Assembly (NCBI GenBank): GCA_050084985.1
Contig: JBITNC010000001.1
Coordinates: 98,704,001 to 98,768,000, forward strand
Length of the DNA: 64,000 bases
DNA from: Nageia nagi
Taxonomy: Eukaryota > Pinophyta
Reading direction: 5' to 3'
Below are positions 21,179-32,500 of this stretch, piece after piece (the stretch's first letter is position 1; each line of letters starts with the position of its first letter). The position numbers were made by a program, and so were the translations under genes. A model generated the notes under the pieces. The model did no database searches. It was not told the DNA's origin and saw only the letters and a program-made list of their open reading frames with translations.

Positions 21179-22270
21179 CAAGAAGGAATGCCTCATTTTC
21201 TCAAATGAAAACCATTTCCTTCATTTTTTCGCCAGAATGAGAGGAAAGAGTAGAATTAGGGTTCGAATTTGCTTCATCATCTTTCTAAGCTTGTGTGGGT
21301 GGCTAGGAAGCAAGGCTAGGGCATTGATTATGAATGTCACTTCCAAGGGGGTTTGCGCATCACTTTAGTAGACACTATTCTTCCATTCAGCAACCTCTAA
21401 GATGACTAGCTTGAGGAGTAGTGTTGCTAAGGAGAGTGCTAGGGAGCTTGAAAGGCTAAAGCAAGATAGTATCATTCCGATATGCGAGAGGCAAGAGCTC
21501 TTGGAGCAAGGGGCTAGGTTTTCGAGGAATGGATTTGCCACCATCGAGGATACAGATTGGCAAAAGGTTGACCCAATTTAGATAAGAGAAAAAATTCATG
21601 GCATAGAAGTAGGTGTGTTGAGGAAGGATGTTGTTTCTTCTCCGGCTCGCAACAACCACATCCCTCCCATTTGTAGTTCCTTTCCTAGAACTATGCATTG
21701 AAGTGAGCTAGCATTGGAAGAAGGGTGAAAGGGTACTAAGGGACATCAAGGGGGATGCCCCTTAGTACCTGAAGCAATCAAGAAGGCATTTTAGTGGACA
21801 AGAGAGGGAAATTTTGAGTAAAGTGAAGCAAAATCACTAGTCGACTACCAGTCCACTAATAGAGCAGCAATCACGATTAGAGATTGGATGCTTGAAGAGC
21901 ATCATGGTTTGAAAGGCAATGCTCTCATCAACGCTCCACGCAACAACTTCTATCCCTTCGTGGATATGATGATATTGATGTTGTCCAGATTGCTCAAAAA
22001 AGAGGATGGTACAAAGTTTAGAAAATAGTTCTTTGGCTTCATCATTGAGATATCAAGGGAAAAGAGGATCAAATGGAGCAAGGTATTGAGTGACACCATT
22101 GCCAAGTAGCTGTCATCAATGGGCACCTCCAGTAAGTTTTACATGAATTCATACTTGGTGTACTTGCTGCTTCACGACAAGAATAGACCAACAAAACTTG
22201 GAGAGGTGGCCATGATCTAAAAAGGGACCTATGCCATATGGAAGTGTTATCCCAAGCGGAAGGTTGAAAG

Positions 22271-22714
22271 ATGGATAGCTTCTTCATGAGGAATGATGGA
22301 TGGGAGTATGAGATGTACAAAGAATTGAAGGGTGAAATCACTATTTCTAGGATCTTAAACTCGGCTCACAATGCCTTGAAGAAGCATGGGGACTTCTTCA
22401 TCCATCATCAACACTACTCCTATATCAGGATCTATGGGTCAATCGTGGAGCCATACCAACTACCTAGGTATGTTAGTAACAAATTAATCATAATGGAGAT
22501 GATGAGACAAATGGCTTTCTTGGATGAGCATGTATGGCATAAGAAATCGGCCACCACTAACTTGTTGGTCATAGTAGGGGAGTATCAATGTAGATCTTGG
22601 GCAGATGTGGACACCATGAAAGAGGAGTTGGAGAAATACCACTTCAAGAAAATGAATTTTGTAGACCACTATGAACTGGAGCATAAGATCCACAACTTCT
22701 ATATGAAGGAATGA
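22271..22714 (+). pseudogene. Best-preserved block of the X2 protein (147 codons)
   Basis: An uninterrupted part of the X gene of X2. It contains SYIRIYGS, PYQLPRYVSNKLIIMEMM and VWHKKSATTNLLVIVGEY. X3 has YIRVYRLEEAPYQLPRY, LILMEFYRQLSFLHDHVW and KKSATINLPIVV. X8 has YLRVYGSKEASYKLPRY, IILMEFSRHL and VWVKNAATTYQLPIVI. The conservation across divergent copies is the main sign that the protein was once under selection. Confidence 0.7.
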
Positions 22715-23303
22715 AAGAGGGCTTATGAGCATAAGCCACTTGGAGTTGAGGAGCTGTTTAGCAACGTGAGTAGTGAAGTGGAGATGTGGAAGCTCCAAAC
22801 TCAATTGCAAGAAGTGGCCAAGAAGCATCAAAAGACATTGGAAGCTAATATAGACAGAAGGTTGCCACATTCCAAGGGAAAAAGACAAGAAGAGTCTACA
22901 TCCGGATTTACACAATATGCCTTGGAAAATGAACTTGTTGGGTAGTACGCTTCTATGTACAAGAGAGACCTTGTAGAGACAGTGGTGGTGCAGGTGAAAG
23001 AAATGGCTGATGCGCATGATGTGCAGGAGTTGGAAGATGTGGCGAAAAACAAAAGAGTGAGGTGTATAAGGAACAAAGAAGAAGATCCATCACCTCCACG
23101 AAGACCTCCTAGAGAGCCAAGCCAACGTCCAGTTGCAGTTGTTCCACCATTTGGTTCCCCATCCTTTAGTACGATGTATGAACCATCACAAGAAGATGGC
23201 CAAGAGGAGGATGATGAGCAAGAAGAGACTCATGGTCATCCCATTCATATCCAAGATGCCCAAGAAGAGGAGTCCTTACGGATTTTGGAAGTATTACATA
23301 AGT

Positions 23304-24515
23304 TGTGACGTCCCATTTGAACCATTGATAAAATGTGTCATGGTCACTTTCTAATCTAGTGTTTGTTTATGGTCTTGTTGTACATGTGTAACTCAAGTAA
23401 GAGCTTATGGTCTGTGGACCCCACTGTGAGCCCAGTAATGGGACATCTCCCCTTGAGTAGTGTTGTATTAGTTTGTAATGGGTTATCCCCGATTGTGGGA
23501 ATCCCTAGATGGGCATGAGTCTTGTACAGTCTAGAGTGAGCAGAAGGATACACCAACATTGGGAGGGTCCCACTTACCCCACGTCAGCTTGAGGAGGTCC
23601 ATAGACCCCACGTCAGCCTTGAGGGCCTTCATCACCCCCACGTTGGCACATTGGGCTTATGGGACCCCCATGTTAGCATACTGGGCCAATATGACCCCCA
23701 CGTTGGCATGGTTGACCTGTTGACCCCAATGTTGGAATAGACTTTGCTTGGGATGATAACGAGGTATGATGGATTGACATGTGAGGTTATATATTGAGGA
23801 TGGAGCTCCATGAGGAGGTTAGCTATTGATTATACTTCTTCTATATAGAACCCGATCGGTATACAAGTCTTGGTGGTGCCTAGCATTATTCCTAAACAAC
23901 GTCTAGAGGGGTGGCAGGGTTAAGAGCTGGCACTCTACGACTTAGGTGTGTCACCTAGTCCATCCGATGGTATTTCGAGGGCGAGCTTCTACCTTCAGTG
24001 GTCACCAAGGTTCGAGGAGGCTCCTTCGCAGGAGAAGATTCAAAGTCTGAGGGAGTGAGTCTCTCCTGTGGTGTTTGGCTTGCAAAGGGTTTGGAACCCT
24101 AGATTGGATATTGAGATCCTCATTGTACTCCATACCATTCCATAATAAAATACAGCTTGTGTCTCTCTCCATTGTGTTGTGCATTGTTTATGTATGTGTG
24201 CGTGTCTCTTGTATACTGGTGTTGGAAGCTTGTTCTAGCTTCCATATTGTTTTGTGTCCCCATCGTTGGTAATTATGTGTTGTGCATTGTTGCTAGAAGG
24301 CATTCGTGGGGTTTGGAGATTGTTGGGGAAGCCCTAGGGGTTGACGTCAACATTGGTGGGATCTCATTTGTTGTTGTGTTATCCGGGAGCCCTAGGAGAC
24401 CCACGTTGGTGCATTGAGGTGTTTGTATGCCCTAGAGGGCAGTCGTTGGATGTTTGAGGGCTGTAAAAGCCCTAGTTTGGTTTGTTTTTATTGAGGGTAA
24501 TTTTGGAACATCACA
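23304..24515 (+). repeat. Solo LTR inserted in the X2 gene (1,212 bp, TSD TAAGT)
   Basis: It begins TGTGACGTCCC and ends GGAACATCACA. TAAGT stands on both sides (23299-23303 and 24516-24520). It has a TATA-like CTATATAGAACC near 23841 and AATAAAAT near 24145. The X protein frame continues on both sides, so the insertion came after the gene. It contains a minisatellite at 23576-23745. Confidence 0.8.
23576..23745 (+). repeat. 29-bp minisatellite, about six units
   Basis: GACCCCCACGTTGGCA-like units start near 23576, 23605, 23634, 23664, 23693 and 23722. They lie inside the solo LTR in X2. Confidence 0.75.
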
Positions 24516-24904
24516 TAAGTTCACTTCGTCAAATCATTCCACATCACGAAGATGGGGGAAGAGTTGAGTCTCTGAGTCAGTTCCTAGAAGATTGCAACTG
24601 AAGAGAAATCCACAATCACAACCCTTAGAAGGAGGTGATGAAGAGAATGCCAATGAAGATGTGAGACCACCTAAGAGGCAAAGAACGAATATCACAACCA
24701 CTCAAGAGCCTATTGTTGAGACCCACCAACCTCCACCAAATGATTAGTGGAGCATTGATTTAGATGAGTGCCTTGACATCTTTAACATGGATGTAGGAGA
24801 GGAACTTGAGGATGCCAAAGCTGATGATCAAGTAGGGGAGAACTACACTCGGCCTGAGAAAAGCGAAACATACGAACACATGATCAAGGATGCAGTTCAT
24901 ATCA

Positions 24905-25296
24905 AGATTGTGTACACAAACAAGGCTAACCCACAAAAGCTTGAAGATCTTAAGCAGATAAATAGATAATCAACACAGGCAGTATTGGGATCATCTCCAT
25001 CATAGCCAACATAGATGTGATGACAAAAGATGGGCTAGAAAAGGAGAAAGAAATCAAGAGCCTAAAGAAAGTGTTGGCCGGTCAGAGGAAGTTGACATGA
25101 GAAGATTGTGTACACAAACAAGGCTAACCCACAAAAGCCTGAATATCTTAAGCAGATAAATCAGATAATCAACATAGGCAGTATTGGGATCATCTCCATC
25201 ATAGCCAACATAGATTGATGACAAAAGATGGGCTACAAAAGGAGAAAGAAATCAAGAGCCTAAAGAAAGTGTTGGCCGGTCATAGGAAGTTGGCAC
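24905..25296 (+). repeat. 198-bp tandem duplication in the X2 coiled-coil region
   Basis: Two adjacent copies, 24905-25102 and 25103-25296, start AGATTGTGTACACAAACAAG. They differ by a few substitutions and small indels, so the duplication is fairly old. The translated unit includes EKEKEIKSLKKVLAG, a coiled-coil segment also seen in X3 (RELKKVMAG). Confidence 0.85.
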
Positions 25297-26058
25297 GGAG
25301 ATGGAGTTCATGAAGATGCCCCTGAAGAACTCAAGAAATTAAAACTGTTGAAAGAGGGATTTGGTGGCTGTCAAAAAAGGATTTATTGAGGAAGTGCTAG
25401 TGGTGGTGATGCAATTTATAGAGTCCTTGTAGAAATTCTCCATAGAGGAAGAGAAGCTGAAAGGGATTGTAACTAGAAGAGTTGAGTTCCTTATAAGATT
25501 GGAGTCTCGGAGATCGATAATTGAAAACTTTCAGGCAGCAGTGAATAGAAGATCGAAAGACTTGGATTTGTGCAACGAATATTGGTTCTACTTAGGGATA
25601 GTGAGCAGATGAGTACCCGTTTTCAAGAAGTGAGTAAGGAGGTTACAAAGATGAATGATGAGGCGAACTCATGATTGGAACAAATGGAGTACCAAGTCAA
25701 TTTCTTGAAGAGGACACCACTATTAGAGAATTAGATGAGGTGGTTGTTGAAGTAAGACACATTGCTCAAAGCTTGTTGTTGCAGAGGACGTCAATGCGTA
25801 CCAGACAGAGAGCCATGCCAAACATATGGTGAAGGTGTACGCTTGGAAGCTGGAGATGGAGAAGATCATTCGTGAGGTTTTCGACTGCGTTGCAAGGAAC
25901 CTTAGGATATCTTGTGAGATGGTGCATGGCTTGGAGATCACAACCAAGTTCTTGAACGAAGGCTTTGAGGATAGAGTTGTGGCCTTACGGCTATTTTTAT
26001 TGTTTTACTTCAGCAAAATATTTTATTTCAGTAAAAACTTTTAATTATTATTTTATTC

Positions 26059-26100
26059 CCAATCTTGTGATGGATGAGGATTTACTCCCACAAGTATTGG
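26059..26100 (+). other. Post-ORF hairpin of X2
   Basis: CCAAT-CTTGTG pairs with CACAAG-ATTGG across one bulged base, with loop GATGAGGATTTACTCC. It lies 15 bp after the stop at 26042-26044. Confidence 0.7.
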
Positions 26101-26212
26101 AAGAAATCTTGTGATGCCATGTGGTGATTTCTTATTGGACCATGTTTTATTTGCTTGAAAAACGTAAGTAGGTTTAGTGCAACACTCGGATTTGCTGAAA
26201 AACTATTTATAT

Positions 26213-26222
26213 CCCTTAAGGG
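26213..26222 (+). promoter_or_regulatory. Second TATA-like element of X2
   Basis: CTATTTATAT, about 110 bp after the hairpin and 910 bp before the 3' end, at the same place as in X1, X4, X6 and X7. Confidence 0.45.
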
Positions 26223-27124
26223 CTCATTTGTTGGAGATTAGACATTTTTGCAAATTGGAGTACTTAACTAATATTTTCAAACTAGCAAGTTTGTTTCAAT
26301 TTGTGAATGTGGTATATCTCAAGTAAATGAATGGTGAATGCTCGCATTGTTGGAATTATGAACATGTTATGAATGCTTGTTGCACAGTTTGAATGAATGA
26401 GTAATGTTGTGACCTTGTTTCACTTAAGTTACTTGGATCATTTCATAAATCTTGTGTAGAGGTGGATGAAAGAATAGTTGAATACCCTTCGAAAGTGATT
26501 TTGAGTAATACTTGATTTTGCAATTGTTCATAATTTTCATGTTAGACTTCTGCAGTTTGTGATGGCTGTCTTATGTCGCTTAGCATGGAACTTCACTCCA
26601 TAGTTGAAGACCTACCCATGACCTACCCTATTACCATTGTTGCCATCACTTCACGCTCCACACACTAGTTCACTTGTGTTGTTGGCTAGTGGGGTGGACA
26701 AGGAGTGCGTGGAACCTATAACAAGCCGAGAGAAGTTTGTCCCAATCCTTGCACCGGTCGGTGAGACCATATGCACTTGTATTCAACGCACATACCATCG
26801 TCTGTCTACACCCTTTTTTTATTTTTTACCTTTTTTTTGTGATTTTCGCACCTCCATTTGTTTTGTTTTGGGAAAAATCTTTATCCGGATGCTGGGAAGT
26901 TGTGAGTCCTTGGTTAACAAATTTTATTTGTGTTGGTGATAGCTTCAAACATCCTAGCCAATCTCCTAAGTTGCATTCCTGCACATTCTATCTACGAGAC
27001 CTTTGAGGTAAGTAGTCCTCATAGTGGGAAGGAGTAATGCCCTTCCACCTAGGTGTTGGTGTCTTTCGCGAGCCTTGCAAGTCATTTGCTCATCCGGAAG
27101 GTAGGAAAGAAAAAGCCCCCAACA

Positions 27125-28649
27125 GAACCTATTAGAACTATCCAAGTGGCAAAACTGAAAATTGTTATCAACATGATTTCACACATACCTATTTGGGACA
27201 ACCATAGTAGATTTCTGTTTTGGAGCATCAAATCAAAGTGTTTTGGCCTGATATTAGATAAGGTAAGTCTTTTAACATTCTTCTAAACCCAAAATGTAAA
27301 TAATTCTTTAGCTTCCTTTAAATCTATCGGTTTGTAGAACCTCTCAATGGTTGAATGTAATGTACCAAAATATTTCCAGCTTTGTAAACATTTCAAATTT
27401 ATGTTTTGTTGTGTTTTGGGGCCTTTAAGGTGTGGGTTAGTGTGTTTTGAGAAGTTTTATTGTTTGTATTAGTGTTTAGGGAGTTGGTTATCTTTTTAGA
27501 ATAGTTTTGGGACAAGAAAAAAGGCATTAAATAGTGTCATTGACATGGTACACGTTTTTAGCTTGACGGCTGGGATGATAAGGCAGTATTAAATGTCTCT
27601 AGTATTTGTAACTGTCATTTTGGCAAAAGTAACTGTTATGAGGTCAAAGTCTAATGTATTATTTAATGCTTTTGTAATTGCCATAGGAGAGGATTTGTAA
27701 CTGTTATGAGGCAGACTTTTGTAACTGTCAAGAGGTTGAAATTAAGATTTCCAAAACTATTAAGAGGAAGAGTTGATCATTTGGAAGGGCTGATTTTGGT
27801 AGAGAACTTGGAGAGCTTGCGTGCTTTTGGGCCTTAGTATTTTGCTAAGGATTTTTTAGAGGGGTTCCCATTAGATCTGATCTAATAGAGGTTGAAGGAG
27901 AGATCTGAAGACTATTTACCCATTTGAGGACAGATCTATTCAAGGTCTGTATTTGTGCTTGCATGTTTGAAGATTCAGTGTTTTGGACACCCATTTTCAC
28001 TCAGAAATAAAGGGACTGTGAGTTAGTGTTTGGACCAATTGTTAAAGGAGAGCAAAATACAAAATCTGAAGACACAATATCCTTATACAACCAGATCTGA
28101 AGCTGTCTGCATATAGCCAAGGTCCTGCAGTGATGTGTCTAATTGTGTAAGCAATATTTGTGTGTTCTCAAGTTTAATGAGAGATCTATTTAGCATACTT
28201 TGATTGTGCCTTTGCTTATACAAGTTGTAGTGTTCTATTGTTGTGTGTGATTGCCATCTATATTCAACAAAAAGCAAGTATGAAAGACAAAAAAATCAGT
28301 CCTATTCCTTTATGTCTTAAAGTGATTGTGTATTTGCATTTGGTCTATTTCATTGAACTTGGAACTTTCAATGTGAGTGCTTTCACATCAATTTTTCTCC
28401 CAACTCCCCTAACAAAAGGTGATTATAGATTATAGTTATGAGAGTAGATGTGAGTAGTTTTTGTGAGTATTTTTAGCTGTAGGTTTGAGATATTGTAATT
28501 ACACAGTGTGTAGGCTGGTTGTAATTACTGTATTTTCTAGAGGTTTACTTTATACCACTTGTTTCTTAGCTGATTCTTGGTATATATCTCTTTTGATATT
28601 GTTTACAACTTATTTGAAGTGTTTTAGATGAATTAGGACATCTAAAATA
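27125..28649. other. Unannotated stretch between X2 and X3
   Basis: It starts with the GAACC duplication of X2. No gene, LTR pair or PBS recognised. Short related motifs (TTTGTAACTGT with TTATGAGG) recur at about 27605-27735, and GATCTGA-type words recur at 27880-28100. This may be an unrecognised LTR or host intron. The 3' end of X3 was not found here. Confidence 0.35.
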
Positions 28650-28925
28650 TCATTTATTTATGACATGTCAACTATTTTAGCACACAAGAAATTATAATAC
28701 CAGGCCTTCCTCTTGTGATGATTTTCAAAGAGAATGCTCACAACACCTGAAGAATTTCATTGGAAAAGCATCAAATAGGTATTCAAATCCATGATCCCAT
28801 AAAATGAAGTGGTTTTGATTCATAAAGATTTGCCACAAATCAAGTAAGAGAGTTTGTAAAGTTACAAAGTTTGCTCTCCTCTTGTAAACTCTTAAAACAT
28901 CTTCCTTTCAAAATGATCCCTCTAG

Positions 28926-28938
28926 GGGTATTTATAGT
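28926..28938 (-). promoter_or_regulatory. Second TATA-like element of X3
   Basis: The minus strand reads CACTATAAATACC about 100 bp after the hairpin. Confidence 0.5.
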
Positions 28939-29033
28939 GAAAAAAGGTCACTATTCATCAGCAATAAATGCCTAACTACCTAATACTATTCCAACCACCA
29001 AGGATTAAAGTCATACTGAATAGTTGTTCACTA

Positions 29034-29062
29034 TTGTGGGAGCAAACACTCACCCATCACAA
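29034..29062 (-). other. Post-ORF hairpin of X3
   Basis: On the minus strand TTGTG (29062-29058) pairs with CACAA (29038-29034). GGGTGAG and CTCCC lie inside as in X2, X4 and X6. It follows the gene end and precedes the TATA. Confidence 0.6.
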
Positions 29063-29123
29063 GGTGATAAAAAGAAACATATCCAGTCTTAAATTAAAAT
29101 CAGAATGCATTTTACTAAGAAAT

Positions 29124-32100
29124 CTAATCAAATTGCATGAATCTTGCAATTTTTTCCTTAAATTCGGATCCCACAAAGACTTATACCCTCCGCATCCCTC
29201 GCTCAAGTATAGCAGAGGTGCGATTGTTCATTAGCAAGTAGTCTTCTATGATGCTAGCGGTGTGTCTTATTTGATGACTCATACCTCCGACAGCGTCTTG
29301 TTTCTGAATTGCTTCTCGGATTTGAGAATGTTTATATCCTATGAATGCACCAAATCTTTGAGCAATCCTTCAGTTTCCCTTTCGATTAGATCCATTCTCA
29401 TACTTCAAGTTCATCTTCATTTCTTCTCTCTTATTGACCATATCATGACATTTCACCCTAGCATGATCCATCCAATCATGAAAGAAGAAGAAATCTTTAC
29501 AAAACTCAAATTCCTATGGATGATTAACTGAAATGCAGTGCAATACAGTCACCAAGGTGTAATTATTGTCCCACCTATTCATCATTTGCGAGACCTTATC
29601 CTTCATCTTCTGGATTGCCATGTCATATATAGGAAATTGGTCAATTCGGAAGATAGCCTTTTGACGAGCTCGATGGTCTCCTTAGCAAGTTTCTCTTTAG
29701 CCATCACCATAGCTATACCTATATTCATCGAGGCATGCAAATTGATATCTTGGGTTTGATCTTAACAACTTCGTTTTCTTTGACTATCTTATTTTTCCCA
29801 GCCATCACCTTTTTCAGTTCCCTAATTTGCTGGCTCTTCTCGGTTAACTCCTCTACCAAGGCAGCTATATTTGAATTGATTGCAAATTTCCTTCCCATGG
29901 GGCCAATTCTTCCTACCTCAATCTTGTGGTTGTTGATCCTTGTGTCATCTATTCCCACAGATTTCCTTTTGTTCGTGGAGAGCTTGTTGATCGAGATTGT
30001 GGTTTTGTTCATGGTGATAAACATGTGAATGCTATAATTTGGAGGAGCTTCTCCTTTTGAAATGTCATATTCATCTTCTTCCTCTTCATCATTTGCCTTG
30101 TCCGAAGCATATACTTGTAGTGCCTTGGCACAACATGTCGAAGTTTCAACTCTTTTGCATTTGAGGTTGTAATGTCTCTAAGGGGAAGGCCTCGACGATT
30201 GTGATTTGTTTACCTTTGTGCTCAATCTGCTTCTGTTTCTTGCGTTGCTCTTTGTCTTCTTCATTTCCTCCAGCCCCTGTTGAACTTGATGCTAACCCTT
30301 TGGGTTTAGATGACTTCTCAAGATAAGTCCTCTTAGTTTCCTTATGAGATTTTGCTAACTCTTTCTTACACTTAGGAGTAGAGGGTTTGGAGGATGCCAC
30401 TTGAGTAACTTGGCTTGCAGGGTTGGGTATTTTGAGGACTATGTTTGAATCAGATTGCATTTTGTTGTTATCGTTTTCTATCCTAACACTTTCCTTAATA
30501 TTGGAATATGTGTCTACGTCTACAAACTGACTCATGGTGGGGATCTTCTCTTGGGGGCTCTTTTCCTTGGTTTGCTTCTTTGCTACCTTCACTAGAGTCG
30601 CCTTCCTCATATGATCTAGAGGATGAAGATGATGAATTTAATGATGATGAGGAGTTGTGTTCAAGATCAGGGATGATTGTTTAGTGTGGACTATGATCGT
30701 GCAGAGGACTTGAATGCTCTTCTCGCTGGGGTTCACGAATGTAAGGTGGAGTTGGGCGCTTTGGTGGCTGTAGGTCCATAGGTTTGGGCTGGTTGTAATG
30801 GATTTCGTGTGGTGGGGCGGCGGCGAATGAATAAATGACCATCTCTCCTCAGTTTGGGCGAATATTTTTACCTATGGTAGTGTTTTCCAACTCCTCCAAG
30901 GGTTATGTCTGATATCTTGCACCTTTTAAAGCTGCTACATCCTTTCCAACCTTTTGTACAATTGCTTGGACTGATCTTCCTGGGATATCCATTGTGGCAT
31001 ATTGGCCTAGTCGGGCTTGTCTTCTTTTGATTGAAGGTGAGGCAGGCTTTTCTCTAATTGCAAGGTCAGAATTGATGTAGAGGACCTTTTGGATTTCTCT
31101 TTGTTCTTCTTGGCGGTTTTCTTTTTTGCTTTGGCCAGTTGGGTGTGTATCCTTTGAATTTCCACCTTATCCCTAATGTCTCTATATTTTTCTATTCTGC
31201 CTAAGGATATGTGAACATAGGGGCACTTGAGGTACTTTTGATGGAAGGCATGCATCTTGTGATCAGGATCGTATTGTTGCGCCCCTATCTCCTTGCTGAA
31301 TCCATAAAGCTCAAGTTCCTTATTCATAGTGGGCATGTCAGTCCAATTGGTGCAAGTGTACTGTCTGACAACGATAGGCAGATTAATCGTTGCCGACTTC
31401 TTCTTCCATACATGATCATGTAAGAAAGAAAGTTGTCGATAAAACTCCATTAGTATAAGCTTGTGGTTGACGTATCGTGGGAGCTGGTAAGGAGCTTCCT
31501 CTAATCTGTATACCCTGATATAGGTGGTTTTCGCCACTTCCATGTAGAAATCTGCATGCCCTCTAAGTGATTCTATCACAGCCTTTGAGATTCTCCTCAC
31601 GTTGTGATGCTCTTTCACTTCCTTGTATATTTGGCACTCTCATGCATCATTTCTCATGATGAAATCATTCCAGTGATTTGCAATCTTACATCTAGGATAA
31701 CCCATCCAGATTGGGTTTTCAGATTCCTTCAGCACTTATATATTGCCGTGCATTGAATTCCTTTGTTTACTATGAAGTAACATATATACCAAATAGGAAT
31801 TCATATAGAACTCCTTGGTGACGACTATTTGGGCCAACTGCTTCGCCATTGCATCGCCGATGACTTGGCTCCATTTGATGGTTATTCCTTTGCTGATTTG
31901 CAGTATGAACCTCTTATATTCATTTATGAATCTCAAGTCATCTTTTTTCCCTAGTAATTTGGATAATAAGCATTTGATCTTTGATACTATGGGATAGAAG
32001 TCTGTGCGTTTAGGATTCATCAGTTGCTTTCGGCGGTGTCCTTTTCAATCATCGGCTAATCAATCTCTAATTAGGCTTTGTGGTTTATTGTATATCTCGT

Positions 32101-32500
32101 AAAATGGTATGGAGTCTGCTTCCGTGTAAATCATGCCCGCATCAATCCATCCGAAGGCCCTTTCAATCCCTTCCTTACTGAAATCCATAAGTTGTCTTCC
32201 CTTAGCATCGAGGAGGATTCTTTTTTGTTGGTCGTATACTGATCCAATCATGAAGCACAATTCTGGAAAAAGGACTATAAATGGTATGCTTGCTGCTGTG
32301 AATAGCCCGGATTTGTGCAGCAAATCCCCTTTCAATTCTTCCTCCATCATCCCTGTGACTACTTCCAACATCTTGGTTAGATTTGTTTGGAGCAAATTGG
32401 TGTCTGACCTTGGACAGGCCACTTTTGAGTTTGGCTTTTGGAAGTGGAGTACTCCCTTGTTTATCCAATGGTATCTTGCTGGTCCCATTCTCTATGAGAG
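29124..32500 (-). pseudogene. X protein gene of X3, broken
   Basis: Function unknown. In minus-strand order: 32488-32060 holds FPELCFMIG, LLDAKGRQLMDFSKEGIERAF and SLIRD. 32020-31736 holds LLGKKDDLRFINEYKRFI, AMAKQLAQIV and FYMNSYLVYMLLH. 31618-31007 (203 codons, intact) holds the YQLPRY block, SLGRIEKYRDIRDKVEIQRI and a Lys-rich tail. 30610-30146 is a Lys/Ser-rich linker. 30024-29725 is a coil (EELTEKSQQIRELKKVMAG). 29530-29124 is the C-terminal domain (HDWMDHARVKCHDM to a TAG). Between LIRD and FYPIVSKI the frame is unchanged with only stop codons, matching X8 residue by residue. About 33 of 69 residues match X8 by eye from FPxLC to LIRD. Confidence 0.7.

Larger units (their letters stand above)
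21402..26044 (+). pseudogene. X protein gene of X2, broken
   Basis: Function unknown. The ATG at 21402 opens MTSLRSSVAKESARELERLK, and X4 has a matching start. Blocks in order are an N-terminal region (QDSIIPICER.. to about 21595), a degraded middle (DIKGD near 21750), the motif KFYMNSYLVYLLLH (about 22135-22176), the block YQLPRYVSNKLIIMEMMRQM with HVWHKKSAT (22456-22556), a Pro/Glu-rich linker (23060-23300), the solo LTR, a linker and coil (24520-25290), and a C-terminal domain ending RISCEMVHGLEITTKFLNEGF (about 25905-25968). Stops and frameshifts separate them. No enzyme motif or membrane segment is evident. A tandem duplication lies at 24905-25296. Confidence 0.65.
19920..27124 (+). mobile_element. 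Family X copy X2, near-complete (7,205 bp, TSD GAACC)
   Basis: It starts TGTTGTGATTAGCACAACA and ends AAGCCCCCAACA, with an exact 5-bp duplication GAACC at 19915-19919 and 27125-27129. In order it has a 5' palindrome, a hairpin array (20155-21016), a promoter box and TATA (21091-21178), the X gene (21402-26044, interrupted by a solo LTR), the post-ORF hairpin (26059-26100), a second TATA (26213) and the 3' end. No RT, integrase, transposase, PBS or long terminal repeat is visible inside. Without the solo LTR it is about 6.0 kb. Known families with TG..CA ends and 5-bp duplications are LTR elements, but both termini here belong to one non-repeated unit. Confidence 0.8.

Noticed and set aside
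19920-27124. Ordinary two-LTR retrotransposon reading of X2
   Set aside because: The sequence between the 5' end and the gene is not repeated after the gene. The two TATA regions and their surroundings differ, and no PBS or PPT is visible.
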